Below are positions 1 through 15,078 of a stretch of 64,000 nt of DNA, piece after piece (the first letter of the stretch is position 1; each line of letters begins with the position of its first letter). The translations under genes and the position numbers were made by a program. The stretch spans positions 62,001 through 126,000 of the forward strand of contig CAMRHE010001071.1 in the NCBI GenBank assembly GCA_947044405.1, written 5' to 3'. Source of the stretch: Leptodactylus fallax (taxonomy: Eukaryota; Chordata; Amphibia; Anura; Leptodactylidae). The notes beneath the pieces are model-generated. The model was not told the DNA's origin and ran no database searches. It was given only the letters and a program-made list of their open reading frames with translations.

Positions 1-3000
1 CGGAGGGGCGCTCTCCTCCTAATATAAGGACAGACTAGACGGAGGGGCGCTCTCCTCCTAATATAAGGACAGACTAGACGGAGGGGGCGCTCTCCTCCTA
101 ATATATGTACAGACTAGACGGAGAGGGCGCTCTCCTCCTAATATATGTACAGACTAGACGGAGGGGGCGCTCTCCTCCTAATATAAGGACAGACTAGACG
201 GAGGGGGCGCTCTCCTCCTAATATATGTACAGACTAGACGGAGGGGGCGCTCTCCTCCTAATATAAGGACAGACTAGACGGAGGGGGCGCTCTCCTCCTA
301 ATATATGTACAGACTAGACGGAGAGGGCGCTCTCCTCCTAATATAAGGACAGACTAGACGGAGAGGGCGTTCTCCTCCTAATATAAGGACAGACTAGACG
401 GAGGGGGCGCTCTCCTCCTAATATAAGGACAGACTAGACGGAGGGGGCGCTCTCCTCCTAATTTAAGGACAGACTAGACGGAGAGGGCGCTCTCCTCCAA
501 ATATAAGGACAGACTAGACGGAGGGGGCGCTCTCCTCCTAATATATGTACAGACTAGACGGAGGGGGCGCTCTCCACCTAATATAAGGACAGACAAGACG
601 GAGAGGGCGCTCTCCTCCTAATATAAGGACAGACTAGACGGAGAGGGCGCTCTCCTCCTAATATAAGGACAGACTAGACGGAGGGGGCGCTCTCCTCCTA
701 ATATAAGGACAGACTAGACGGAGGGGGCGCTCTCCTCCTAATATATGTACAGACTAGACGGAGAGGGCGCTCTCCTCCTAATATAAGGACAGACTAGACG
801 GAGGGGGCGCTCTCCTCCTAATATAAGGACAGACTAGACGGAGGGGCGCTCTCCTCCTAATATATGTACAGACTAGACGGAGAGGGCGCTCTCCTCCTAA
901 TATATGTACAGACTAGACGGAGGGGGCGCTCTCCTCCTAATATATGTACAGACTAGACGGAGGGGGCGCTCTCCTCCTAATATAAGGACAGACTAGATGG
1001 AGGGGCGCCCTCTCCTCCTAATATAAGGACAGACTAGACGGAGGGGGTGCTCTCCTCCTAATATAAGGACAGGCTAGACGGAGGGGGCGCTCTCCTCCTA
1101 ATATATGTACAGACTAGACGGAGAGGGCGCTCTCCTCCTAATATAAGGACAGACTAGACGGAGGGGCGCTCTCCTCCTAATATATGTACAGACTAGACGG
1201 AGAGGGCGCTCTCCTCCTAATATAAGGACAGACTAGACGGAGGGGGCGCTCTCCTCCTAATATAAGGACAGACTAGACGGAGGGGCGCTCTCCTCCTAAT
1301 ATATGTACAGACTAGACGGAGAGGGCGTTCTCCTCCTAATATAAGGACAGACTAGACGGAGGGGGCGCTCTCCTCCTAATATAAGGACAGACTAGACGGA
1401 GGGGGCGCTCTCCTCCTAATTTAAGGACAGACTAGACGGAGAGGGCGCTCTCCTCCAAATATAAGGACAGACTAGACGGAGGGGCGCTCTCCTCCTAATA
1501 TATGTACAGACTAGACGGAGGGGGCGCTCTCCACCTAATATAAGGACAGACAAGACGGAGAGGGCGCTCTCCTCTTAATATAAGGACAGACTAGACGGAG
1601 AGGGCGCTCTCCTCCTAATATAAGGACAGACTAGACGGAGGGGCGCTCTCCTCCTAATATAAGGACAGACTAGACGGAGGGGGCGCTCTCCTCCTAATAT
1701 ATGTACAGACTAGACGGAGAGGGCGCTCTCCTCCTAATATAAGGACAGACTAGACGGAGGGGGCGCTCTCCTCCTAATATAAGGACAGACTAGACGGAGG
1801 GGGCGCTCTCCTCCTAATATATTTACAGACTAGACGGAGAGGGCGCTCTCCTCCTAATATATGTACAGACTAGACGGAGGGGCGCTCTCCTCCTAATATA
1901 TGTACAGACTAGACGGAGGGGGCGCTCTCCTCCTAATATATGTACAGACTAGACGGAGGGGCGCTCTCCTCCTAATATATGTACAGACTAGACGGAGGGG
2001 GCGCTCTCCTCCTAATATAAGGACAGACTAGACGGAGGGGGCGCTCTCCTCCTAATATAAGGACAGACTAGACGGAGGGGCCGCTCTCCTCCTAATATAT
2101 GTACAGACTAGACGGAGGGGGCGCTCTCCTCCTAATATAAGGACAGACTAGACGGAGGGGGCGCTCTCCTCCTAATATAAGGACAGACTAGACGGAGGGG
2201 CGCTCTCCTCCTAATATAAGGACAGACTAGACGGAGGGGCCGCTCTCCTCCTAATATAAGGACAGACTAGACGGAGGGGCGCTCTCCTCCTAATATAAGG
2301 ACAGACTAGACGGAGGGGACGCTCTCCTCCTAATATGAGGACAGACTAGACGGAGGGGGCGCTCTCCTCCTAATATAAGGACAAACTAGACGGAGGGGGC
2401 GCTCTCCTCCTAATATATGTACAGACTAGATGGAGGGGGCGCTCTCCTCCTAATATAAGGACAGACTAGACGGAGGGGCGCTCTCCTCCTAATATAAGGA
2501 CAGACTAGACGGAGGGGCGCTCTCCTCCTAATATAAGGACAGACTAGACGGAGGGGGCGCTCTCCTCCTATTATATGTACAGACTAGACGGAGGGGATGC
2601 TCTCCTCCTAATATAAGGACAGACTAGACGGAGGGGGCGCTCTCCTCCTAATATAAGGACAGACTAGATGGAGGGGCGCTCTCCTCCTAATATAAGGACA
2701 GACTAGACGGAGGGGGTGCTCTCCTCCTAATATAAGGACAGGCTAGACGGAGGGGGCGCTCTCCTCCTAATATATGTACAGACTAGACGGAGAGGGCGCT
2801 CTCCTCCTAATATAAGGACAGACTAGACGGAGGGGCGCTCTCCTCCTAATATATGTACAGACTAGACGGAGGGCGCTCTCCTCCTAATATAAGGACAGAC
2901 TAGACGGAGGGGCGCTCTCCTCCTAATATAAGGACAGACTAGACGGAGGGGGCGCTCTCCTCCTAATATATGTACAGACTAGACGGAGAGGGCGCTCTCC

Positions 3001-6000
3001 TCCTAATATAAGGACAGACTAGACGGAGGGGGCGCTCTCCTCCTAATATAAGGACAGACTAGACGGAGGGGGCGCTCTCCTCCTAATTTAAGGACAGACT
3101 AGACGGAGAGGGCGCTCTCCTCCAAATATAAGGACAGACTAGACGGAGGGGCGCTCTCCTCCTAATATATGTACAGACTAGACGGAGGGGGCGCTCTCCT
3201 CCTAATATAAGGACAGACAAGACGGAGAGGGCGCTCTCCTCCTAATATAAGGACAGACTAGACGGAGAGGGGCGCTCTCCTCCTAATATAAGGACAGACT
3301 AGACGGAGGGGGCGCTCTCCTCCTAATATAAGGACAGACTAGACGGAGGGGGCGCTCTCCTCCTAATATATGTACAGACTAGACGGAGAGGGCGCTCTCC
3401 TCCTAATATAAGGACAGACTAGACGGAGGGGCGCTCTCCTCCTAATATAAGGACAGACTAGACGGAGGGGGCGCTCTCCTCCTAATATATTTACAGACTA
3501 GACGGAGAGGGCGCTCTCCTCCTAATATATGTACAGACTAGACGGAGGGGCGCTCTCCTCCTAATATATGTACAGACTAGACGGAGGGGGCGCTCTCCTC
3601 CTAATATATGTACAGACTAGACGGAGGGGGCGCTCTCCTCCTAATATATGTACAGACTAGACGGAGGGGGCGCTCTCCTCCTAATATAAGGACAGACTAG
3701 ACGGAGGGGGCGCTCTCCTCCTAATATAAGGACAGACTAGACGGAGGGGGCGCTCTCCTCCTAATATATGTACAGACTAGACGGAGGGGGCGCTCTCCTC
3801 CTAATATAAGGACAGACTAGACGGAGGGGGCGCTCTCCTCCTAATATAAGGACAGACTAGACGGAGGGGGCGCTCTCCTCCTAATATAAGGACAGACTAG
3901 ACGGAGGGGCCGCTCTCCTCCTAATATAAGGACAGACTAGACGGAGGGGGCGCTCTCCTCCTAATATAAGGACAGACTAGACGGAGGGGACGCTCTCCTC
4001 CTAATATGAGGACAGACTAGATGGAGGGGGCGCTCTCCTCCTAATATAAGGACAGACTAGACGGAGGGGGCGCTCTCCTCCTAATATATGGACAGACTAG
4101 ATGGAGGGGGCGCTCTCCTCCTAATATAAGGACAGACTAGACGGAGGGGGGGCGCTCTCCTCCTAATATAAGGACAGACTAGACGGAGGGGGCGCTCTCC
4201 TCCTAATATAAGGACAGACTAGACGGAGGGGCGCTCTCCTCCTATTATATGTACAGACTAGACGGAGGGGATGCTCTCCTCCTAATATAAGGACAGACTA
4301 GACGGAGGGGGCGCTCTCCTCCTAATATAAGGACAGACTAGATGGAGGGGGCGCTCTCCTCCTAATATAGGGACAGACTAGACGGAGGGGGCGCTCTCCT
4401 CCTAATATAAGGACAGACTAGACGGAGGGGGCGCTCTCCTCCTAATATATATACAGACTAGACGGAGGGGGCGCTCTCCTCCTAATATAAGGACAGACTA
4501 GACGGAGGGGGCGCTCTCCTCCTAATATAAGGACAGACTAGATGGAGGGGGCGCTCTCCTCCTAATATAGGGACAGACTAGACGGAGGGGGCGCTCTCCT
4601 CCTAATATAAGGACAGACTAGACGGAGGGGGCGCTCTCCTCCTAATATATATACAGACTAGACGGAGGGGGCGCTCTCCTCCTAATATAAGGACAGACTA
4701 GACGGAGGGGCGCTCTCCTCCTAATATATGTACAGACTAGACGAAGGGGGCGCTCTCCTCCTAATATATGTACAGACTAGACGGAGGGGGCGCTCTCCTC
4801 CTAATATAAGGACAGACTAGACGGAGGGGGCGCTCTCCTCCTAATATATATATACAGACTAGACGGAGGGGGCGCTCTCCTCCTAATATAAGGACAGACT
4901 AGACGGAGGGGGCGCTCTCCTCCTAATATAAGGACAGACTAGACGGAGGGGGCGCTCTCCTCCTAATATAAGGACAGACTAGACGGAGGGGGCGCTCTCC
5001 TCCTAATATAAGGACAGACTAGACGGAGGGGGCGCTCTCCTCCTAATATAAGGACAGACTAGACGGAGGGGGCGCTCTCCTCCTAATATAAGGACAGACT
5101 AGACGGAGGGGGCGCTCTCCTCCTAATATATGTACAGACTAGACGGAGGGGGCGCTCTCCTCCTAATATATGTACAGACTAGACGGAGGGGGCGCTCTCC
5201 TCCTAATATATGTACAGACTAGACGGAGGGGGCGCTCTCCTCCTAATATAAGGACAGACTAGACGGAGGGGGCGCTCTCCTCCTAATATAAGAACAGACT
5301 AGACGGAGGGGGCGCTCTCCTCCTAAAATATGTACAGACTAGACGGAGGGGCGCTCTCCTCCTAATATAAGGACAGACTAGACGGAGGGGGCGCTCTCCT
5401 CCTAATATAAGGACAGACTAGACGGAGGGGGCGCTCTCCTCCTAATATAAGGACAGACTAGACGGAGGGGGCGCTCTCCTCCTAATATAAGGACAGACTA
5501 GACGGAGGGGGCGCTCTCCTCCTAATATATGTACAGACTAGATGGAGGGGGCGCTCTCCTCCTAATATAAGGACAGACTAGACGGAGGGGCGCTCTCCTC
5601 CTAATATAAGGACAGACTAGACGGAGGGGGCGCTCTCCTCCTAATATATGTACAGACTAGACGGAGGGGGCGCTCTCCTCCTAATATAAGGACAGACTAG
5701 ACGGAGGGGGCGCTCTCCTCCTAATATAAGGACAGACTAGACGGAGGGGGCGCTCTCCTCCTAATATAAGGACAGACTAGACGGAGGGGGCGCTCTCCTC
5801 CTAATATAAGGGCAGGCTAGACGGAGGGGGCGCTCTCCTCCTAATATAAGGACAGACTAGACGGAGGGGGCGCTCTCCTCCTAATATAAGGACAGACTAG
5901 ACGGAGGGAGCGCTCTGCTCCTAATATATATACAGACTAGACGGAGGGGGCGCTCTCCCCCTAATATATGTACAGACTAGACGGAGGGGGCGCTCTCCTC

Positions 6001-9000
6001 CTAATATAAGGACAGACTAGACGGAGGGGGCGCTCTCCTCCTAATATAAGGACAGACTAGACGGAGGGGACGCTCTCCTCCTAATATAAGGACAGACTAG
6101 ACGGAGGGGGCGCTCTCCTCCTAATATAAGGACAGACTAGACGGAGGGGGCGCTCTCCTCCTAATATAAGGACAGACTAGACGGAGGGGGCGCTCTCCTC
6201 CTAATTTAAGGACAGACTAGACGGAGGGGGCGCTCTCCTCCTAATATAAGGACAGATCAGATGGAGGGGGGTGCTCTCCTCCTAATATATATACAGACTA
6301 GACGGAGGGGACGCTCTCCTACTAATATAAGGGCAGACTAGACGGAGGGGGCGCTCTCCTCCTAATATAAGGACAGACTAGACGGAGGGGGCGCTCTCCT
6401 CCTAATATAAGGACAGACTAAACGGAGGGGGCGCTCTCCTCCTAATATAAGGACAGACTAGACGGAGGGGGCGCTCTCCTCCTAATATAAGGACAGACTA
6501 AACGGAGGGGGCGCTCTCCTCCTAATATAAGGACAGACTAGACGGAGGGGGCGCTCTCCTCCTAATATAAGGACAGACTAGATGGAGGGGGCGCTCTCCT
6601 CCTAATATAAGGACAGACTAGATGGAGGGGGCGCTCTCCTCCTAATATAAGGACTGACTAGACGGAGAGGGCGCTCTCCTCCTAATATATAGACAGACTA
6701 GATGGAGGGGGCGCTCTCCTCCTAATATAAGGACAGACTAGACGGAGGGGGCGCTCTCCTCCTAATATAAGGACAGATTAGATGGAGTGGGCGCTCTCCT
6801 CCTAATATAAGGACAGACTAGACGGAGGGGGCGCTCTCCTCCTAATATAAGGACAGACTAGACGGAGGGGGCGCTCTCCTCCTAATATAAGGACAGACTA
6901 GATGGACGGAGGGGGCACTCTCCTCCTAATATAAGGACAGACTAGATGGACGGAGGGGGCGCTCGCCTCATAATATAAGGACAGACTAGACGGAGGGGGC
7001 GCTCTCCTCCTAATATAAGGACAGACTAGACGGAGGGGGCGCTCTCCTCCTAATATAAGGACAGATTAGATGGAGTGGGCGCTCTCCTCCTAATATATGT
7101 ACAGACTAGACGGAGGGGGCGCTCTCCTCCTAATATAAGGACAGACTAGATGGAGGGGGCGCTCTCCTCCTAATATATGTACAGACTAGACGGAGGGGGC
7201 GCTCTCCTCCTAATATAAGGACAGTCTAGACGGAGGGGGGCGCTCTCCTCCTAATATGAGGACAGACTAGACGGAGGGGGCGCTCTCCTCCTAATATAAG
7301 GACAGACTAGACGGAGGGGGCGCTCTCCTCCTAATATAAGGACAGACTAGACGGAGGGGGCGCTCTCCTCCTAATATAAGGACAGACTAGACGGAGGGGG
7401 CGCTCTCCTCCTAATATAAGGACAGACTAGACGGAGGGGGCGCTCTCCTTCTAATATAAGGACAGACTAGACGGAGGGGGCGCTCTCCTCCTAATATAAG
7501 GACAGATCAGGGGGGGGGAACGGAGACGGAGGGGGGTGCTCTCCTCCTAATATATATACAGACTAGACGGAGGGGCGCTCTCCTCCTAATATAAGGACAG
7601 ACTAGACGGAGGGGGCGCTCTCCTCCTAATATAAGGACAGACTAGACGGAGAGGGCGCTCTCCTCCTAATATATAGACAGACTAGATGGAGGGGGCGCTC
7701 TCCTCCTAATATAAGGACAGACTAGACGGAGGGGGCGCTCTCCTCCTAATATAAGGACAGATTAGATGGAGTGGGCGCTCTCCTCCTAATATAAGGACAG
7801 ACTAGACGGAGGGGGCGCTCTCCTCCTAATATATGTACAGACTAGACGGAGGGGGAGCTCTCCTCCTAATATAAGGACAGACTAGACGGAGGGGGCGCTC
7901 TCCTCCTATATATATATACAGACTAGACGGAGGGGGCGCTCTCCTCCTAATATAAGGACAGACTAGACGGAGGGGGCGCTCTCCTCCTAATATAAGGACA
8001 GACTAGACGGAGGGGGCGCTCTCCTCCTAATATATGTACAGACTAGACGGAGGGGGCGCTCTCCTCCTAATATAAGGACAGACTAGACGGAGGGGGCGCT
8101 CTCCTCCTAATATAAGGACAGACTAGACGGAGGGGGCGCTCTCCTCCTAATATAAGGACAGACTAGACGGAGGGGGCGCTCTCCTCCTAATATAAGGACA
8201 GACTAGACGGAGGGGGCGGTCTCCTCCTAATATAAGGACAGACTAGACGGAGGGGGCGCTCTCCTCCTAATATAAGGACAGACTAGACGGAGGGGGCGCT
8301 CTCCTCCTAATATAAGGACAGACTAGACGGAGGGGGCGCTCTCCTCCTAATATAAGGGCATGCTAGACGGAGGGGGCGCTCTCCTCCTAATATAAGGACA
8401 GACTAGACGGAGGGAGCGCTCTGCTCCTAATATATATACAGACTAGACGGAGGGGGCGCTCTCCCCCTAATATATGTACAGACTAGACGGAGGGGGCGCT
8501 CTCCTCCTAATATAAGGACAGACTAGACGGAGGGGGCGCTCTCCTCCTAATATAAGGACAGACTAGACGGAGGGGGCGCTCTCCTCCTAATATATGTACA
8601 GACTAGATGGAGGGGGCGCTCTCCTCCTAATATAAGGACAGACTAGACGGATGGGGCGCTCTCCTCCTAATATAAGGACAGACTAGACGGAGGGGGCGCT
8701 CTCCTCCTAATATATGTACAGACTAGACGGAGAGGGCGCTCTCCTCCTAATATAAGGACAGACTAGACGGAGGGGGCGCTCTCCTCCTAATATAAGGACA
8801 GACTAGACGGAGGGGGCACTCTCCTTCTAATATATGTACAGACTAGACGGAGAGGGCGCTCTCCTCCTAATATAAGGACAGACTAGACGGAGGGGGCGCT
8901 CTCCTCCTAATATAAGGACAGACTAGACGGAGGGGGCGCTCTCCTCCTAATATAAGGACAGACTAGATGGACGGAGGGGGCGCTCTCCTCCTAATATAAG

Positions 9001-12000
9001 GACAGACTAGACGGAGGGGGCGCTCTCCTCCTAATATATGTACAGACTAGACGGAGGGGGTGCTCTCCTCCTAATATAAAGACAGACTAGACGGAGGGGG
9101 CGCTCTCCTCCTAATATATATACAGACTAGACGGAGGGGCGCGCTCCCCCTAATATAGGACAGACTAGACGGGGGGCGCTCTCCTCCTAATATAAGGACA
9201 GACTAGACGGAGGGGGCGCTCTCCTCCTAATATAAGGACAGACTAGACGGAGGGGGCGCTCTCCTCCTAATATAAGGACAGACTAGACGGAGGGGGCGCT
9301 CTCCTCCTAATATATATGGACAGACTAGACGGAGGGGGCGCTCTCCTCCTAATATACAGCGCGGAGGGCCCGACAGACTAGACGGGGGGGCGCTCTCCTC
9401 CTAATATAAGGACAGACAGACGGAGGGGGCGCTCTCCTCCTAATATAAGGACAGACTAGACGGAGGGGCGCTCTCCTCCTAATATAAGGACAGACTAGAC
9501 GGAGGGGGCGCTCTCCTCCTAATATAAGGACAGACTAGACGGAGGGGGCGCTCTCCTCCTAATATAAGGACAGACTAGACGGAGGGGGCGCTCTCCTCCT
9601 AATATAAGGACAGACTAGACGGAGGGGGCGCTCTCCTCCTAATATAAGGACAGACTAGACGGAGGGGCGCTCTCCTCCTAATATAAGGACAGACTAGACG
9701 GAGGGGGCGCTCTCCTCCTAATATAAGGACAGACTAGACGGAGGGGGCGCTCCCTCCTAATATAAGGACAGACTAGACGGAGGGGGCGCTCTCCTCCTAA
9801 TATATGGACAGACTAGACGGAGGGGGCGCTCTCCTCCTAATATAAGGACAGACTAGACGGAGGGGGCGCTCCTCCTAATATAAGGACAGACTAGACGGAG
9901 GGGGCGCTCTCCTCCTAATATAAGGACAGACTAGACGGAGGGGGCGCTCTCCTCCATGGACAGACGGAGGGGGGCTCTCCTCCTAATATAAGGACAGACT
10001 AGACGGAGGGGGCGCTCTCCTCCTAATATAAGGACAGACTAGACGGAGGGGGCGCTCTCCTCCTAATATAAGGACAGACTAGACGGAGGGGGCGCTCTCC
10101 TCCTAATATAAGGACAGACTAGACGGAGGGGGCGCTCTCCTCCTAATATAAGGGACAGACTAGACGGAGGGGGCGCTCTCCTCCTAATATAAGGACAGAC
10201 TAGACGGAGGGGGCGCTCTCCTCCTAATATAAGGACAGACTAGACGGAGGGGGCGCTCTCCTCCTAATATATATGGACAGACTAGACGGAGGGGGCGCTC
10301 TCCTCCTAATATATGGACAGACTAGACGGAGGGGGCGCTCTCCTCCTAATATAAGGACAGACTAGACGGAGGGGGCGCTCTCCTCCTAATATAAGGACAG
10401 ACTAGACGGAGGGGGCGCTCTCCTCCTAATATAAGGACAGACTAGACGGAGGGGGCGCTCTCCTCCTAATATAAGGACAGACTAGACGGAGGGGGCGCTC
10501 TCCTCCTAATATAAGGACAGACTAGACGGAGGGGGGGCCCCCCCCAAGCGGACGGAGGGGGCGCTCTCCTCCTAATATAAGGACAGACTAGACGGAGGGG
10601 GCGCTCTCCTCCTAATATATGGACAGACTAGACGGAGGGGGCGCTCTCCTCCTAAATAAGGAAACGGAGGGGGCGCTCTCCTCCTAATAAGGACAGACTA
10701 GACGGAGGGGGCGCTCTCCTCCTAATATAAGGACAGACTAGACGGAGGGGGCGCTCTCCTCCTAATATAAGGACAGACTAGACGGAGGGGGCGCTCTCCT
10801 CCTAATATAAGGACAGACTAGACGGAGGGGGCGCTCTCCTCCTAATATAAGGACAGACTAGACGGAGGGGGCGCTCTCCTCCTAATATAAGGACAGACTA
10901 GACGGAGGGGCGCTCTCCTCCTAATATAAGGACAGACTAGACGGAGGGGGCGCTCTCCTCCTAATATAAGGACAGACTAGACGGAGGGGGCGCTCTCCTC
11001 CTAATATAAGGACAGACTAGACGGAGGGGGCGCTCTCCTCCTAATATAAGGACAGACTAGACGGAGGGGGCGCTCTCCTCCTAATATAAGGACAGACTAG
11101 ACGGAGGGGGCGCTCTCCTCCTAATATAAGGACAGACTAGACGGAGGGGGCGCTCTCCTCCTAATATAAGGACAGACTAGACGGAGGGGGCGCTCTCCCT
11201 CCTAATATAAGGACAGACTAGACGGAGGGGGCGCTCTCCTCCTAATATATGTACAGACTAGACGGAGGGGCGCTCTCCTCCTAATATAAGGACAGACTAG
11301 ACGGAGGGGGCGCTCTCCTCCTAATATAAGGACAGACTAGACGGAGGGGGCGCTCTCCTCCTAATATAAGGACAGACTAGACGGAGGGGGCGCTCTCCTC
11401 CTAATATATGTACAGACTAGACGGAGGGGGCGCTCTCCTCCTAATATAAGGACAGACTAGACGGAGGGGGCGCTCTCCTCCTAATATAAGGACAGACTAG
11501 ACGGAGGGGGCGCTCTCCTCTCCTAATATATGTACAGACTAGACGGAGGGGGCGCTCTCCTCCTAATATAAGGACAGACTAGACGGAGGGGCGCTCTCCT
11601 CCTAATATAAGGACAGACTAGACGGAGGGGGCGCTCTCCTCCTAATATAAGGACAGACTAGACGGAGGGGGCGCTCTCCTCCTAATATAAGGACAGACTA
11701 GGACGGAGGGGGCGCTCTCCTCCTAATATAAGGACAGACTAGACGGAGGGGGCGCTCTCCTCCCTAATATATGGACAGACTAGACGGAGGGGGCGCTCTC
11801 CTCCTAATATAAGGACAGACTAGACGGAGGGGGCGCTCTCCTCCTAATATATATGGACAGACTAGACGGAGGGGGCGCTCTCCTCCTAATATAAGGACAG
11901 ACTAGACGGAGGGGGCGCTCTCCTCCTAATATAAGGACAGACTAGACGGAGGGGGCGCTCCCCCCCTAATATAAGGACAGACTAGACGGAGGGGGCGCTC

Positions 12001-14690
12001 TCCTCCTAATATAAGGACAGACTAGACGGAGGGGGCGCTCTCCTCCTAATATAAGGACAGACTAGACGGAGGGGGCGCTCCTCCTAATATAAGGACAGAC
12101 TAGACGGAGGGGGCGCTCTCCTCCTAATATAAGGACAGACTAGACGGAGGGGGCGCTCTCCTCCTAATATAAGGACAGACTAGACGGAGGGGGCGCTCTC
12201 CTCCTAATATAAGGACAGACTAGACGGAGGGGGCGCTCTCCTCCTAATATAAGGACAGACTAGACGGAGGGGGCGCTCTCCTCCTAATATATGTACAGAC
12301 TAGACGGAGGGGGCGCTCTCCTCCTAATATATGTACAGACTAGACGGAGGGGGCGCTCTCCTCCTAATATATGGACAGACTAGCGGGGGGGCCCCCCGGG
12401 ACGGAGGGGCGCTCTCCTCCTAATATATGTACAGACTAGACGGAGGGGGCGCTCTCCTCCTAATATATGTACAGACTAGACGGAGGGGGCGCTCTCCTCC
12501 TAATATAAGGACAGACTAGACGGAGGGGGCGCTCTCCTCCTAATATAAGGACAGACTAGACGGAGGGGGCGCTCTCCTTCTAATATATGTACAGACTAGA
12601 CGGAGAGGGCGCTCTCCTCCTAATATAAGGACAGACTAGACGGAGGGGGCGCTCTCCTCCTAATATAAGGACAGACTAGACGGAGGGGGCGCTCTCCTCC
12701 TAATATAAGGACAGACTAGACGGAGGGGGCGCTCTCCTCCTAATATAAGGACAGACTAGACGGACGGGGGGCGCTCTCCTCCTAATATAAGGACAGACTA
12801 GACGGAGGGGGCGCTCTCCTCCTAATATAAGGACAGACTAGACGGAGGGGGCGCTCTCCTCCTAATATATATGTACAGACTAGACGGAGGGGGCGCTCTC
12901 CTCCTAATATAAGGACAGACTAGACGGAGGGGGCGCTCTCCTCCTAATATAAGGACAGACTAGACGGAGGGGGCGCTCTCCTCCTAATATAAGGACAGAC
13001 TAGACGGAGGGGGCGCTCTCCTCCTAATATAAGGACAGACTAGACGGAGGGGGCGCTCTCCTCCTAATATAAGGACAGACTAGACGGAGGGGGCGCTCTC
13101 CTCCTAATATAAGGACAGACTAGACGGAGGGGGCGCTCTCCTCCTAATATATGGACAGACTAGACGGAGGGGGCGCTCTCCTCCTAATATATGGACAGAC
13201 TAGACGGAGGGGGCGCTCTCCTCCTAATATATGTACAGACTAGACGGAGGGGGCGCTCTCCTCCTAATATATGTACAGACTAGACGGAGGGGGCGCTCTC
13301 CTCCTAATATAAGGACAGACTAGACGGAGGGGGCGCTCTCCTCCTAATATATGTACAGACTAGACGGAGGGGGCGCTCTCCTCCTAATATAAGGACAGAC
13401 TAGACGGAGGGGGCGCTCTCCTCCTAATATATGTACAGACTAGACGGAGGGGGCGCTCTCCTCCTAATATAAGGACAGACTAGACGGAGGGGGCGCTCTC
13501 CTCCTAATATAAGGACAGACTAGACGGAGGGGGCGCTCTCCTCCTAATATAAGGACAGACTAGACGGAGGGGGTGCTCTCCTCCTAATATAAGGACAGAC
13601 TAGACGGAGGGGGCGCTCTCCTCCTAATATATGTACAGACTAGACGGAGGGGGCGCTCTCCTCCTAATATAAGGACAGACTAGACGGAGGGGGCGCTCTC
13701 CTCCTAATATAAGGACAGACTAGACGGAGGGGCGCTCTCCTCCAAATATAAGGACAGACTAGACGGAGGGGGCGCTCTCCTCCTAATATATGTACAGACT
13801 AGACGGAGGGGGCGCTCTCCACCTAATATAAGGACAGACAAGACGGAGGGGGCGCTCTCCTCCTAATATAAGGACAGACTAGACGGAGGGGGCGCTCTCC
13901 TCCTAATATAAGGACAGACTAGACGGAGGGGGCGCTCTCCTCCTAATATAAGGACAGACTAGACGGAGGGGGCGCTCTCCTCCTAATATATGTACAGACT
14001 AGACGGAGGGGGCGCTCTCCTCCTAATATAAGGACAGACTAGACGGAGGGGGCGCTCTCCTCCTAATATAAGGACAGACTAGACGGAGGGGGCGCTCTCC
14101 TCCTAATATATGGACAGACTAGACGGAGAGGGCGCTCTCCTCCTAATATATGTACAGACTAGACGGAGGGGGCGCTCTCCTCCTAATATATGTACAGACT
14201 AGACGGAGGGGGCGCTCTCCTCCTAATATATGTACAGACTAGACGGAGGGGGCGCTCTCCTCCTAATATATGTACAGACTAGACGGAGGGGGCGCTCTCC
14301 TCCTAATATATGTACAGACTAGACGGAGGGGCGCTCTCCTCCTAATATATGTACAGACTAGACGGAGGGGGCGCCTCCTCCTAATATATGTACAGACTAG
14401 ACGGAGGGGACGCTCTCCTCCTAATATATGTACAGACTAGACGGAGGGGGCGCTCTCCTCCTAATATAAGGACAGACTAGACGAAGGGGGTGCTCTCCTC
14501 CTAATATGAGGACAGACTAGACGGAGGGGGCGCTCTCCTCCTAATATAAGGACAGACTAGACGGAGGGGGTGCTCTCCTCCTAATAGATGTACAGACTAG
14601 ACGGAGGGGGCGCTCTCCTCCTAATATAAGGACAGACTAGATGGAGGGGGTGCTCTCCTCCTAATATGAGGACAGACTAGGTCTCCAGAC
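1..14690. repeat. Large 40-bp minisatellite array, open at the left window edge
   Basis: A 40-bp unit (it begins gacggagggggcgctctcct and ends aaggacagacta) repeats without interruption, about 365 copies in view. The main variants are ataagg versus atatgt near the end of the unit, and gagagg versus gagggg near the start. In the gagagg variant the bases ggagag and ctctcc can pair as a 6-bp hairpin stem. Rare variants recur at fixed distances, so the array has higher-order structure. Copies at 9130-9420, 10520-10700 and 12380-12410 carry odd homopolymer runs and small deletions. No gene is visible inside. Confidence 0.98.
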
Positions 14691-15078
14691 GATGACGTCC
14701 TCTCCGCCGTCTCCAGACGATTACCTCTTTTACCCCTCACCATCTCCCGGGCATTGACATCTTCGACCCCGTCCCTGCTGTCTCCAGGACGGAGTTTGTC
14801 CCGCAGTGCGGACTGACAGCGCTTCAACTCGCTTTACAGATTTCCACCACATATTTAAGCGTCCTCCTAAGTGGTGAGACGCCCCCCTAGCTGACCTCAG
14901 CCCTCACTGGGGCACACTATAACCGCAGGGTATTGGGCGCAGTGTCGCTTCAGGGGGTACTGTGTGAGGTAGAGCTCCTATGTTTGGTAAGTTGGGGTGG
15001 AGACAATTTTTAACCCTTTGTTAGTACCTTTATGGTGAATGGTTAGGATAAGATGTTGCGGTTCTCTCCTATCTGTAG
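14691..15078. other. Unassigned single-copy stretch, probably myosin intron
   Basis: Single-copy sequence between the 40-bp array and the first recognised myosin exon. It holds two imperfect copies of a segment with gtctccagacgat near its start. One exon-like 33-bp segment (14954-14986) has a good donor, but its translation does not fit the myosin sequence expected there. I see no other gene. Confidence 0.4.

Noticed and set aside
1..14690. CRISPR-like regular repeats.
   Set aside because: Units are contiguous 40-bp copies with no unique spacers, in eukaryotic DNA; this is a minisatellite.
14954..14986. Possible upstream myosin exon (acceptor cgcttcag, donor gtaagt, phase 0).
   Set aside because: The 11 residues (GVLCEVELLCL) do not match the motor sequence expected just before DLFLARPWG.
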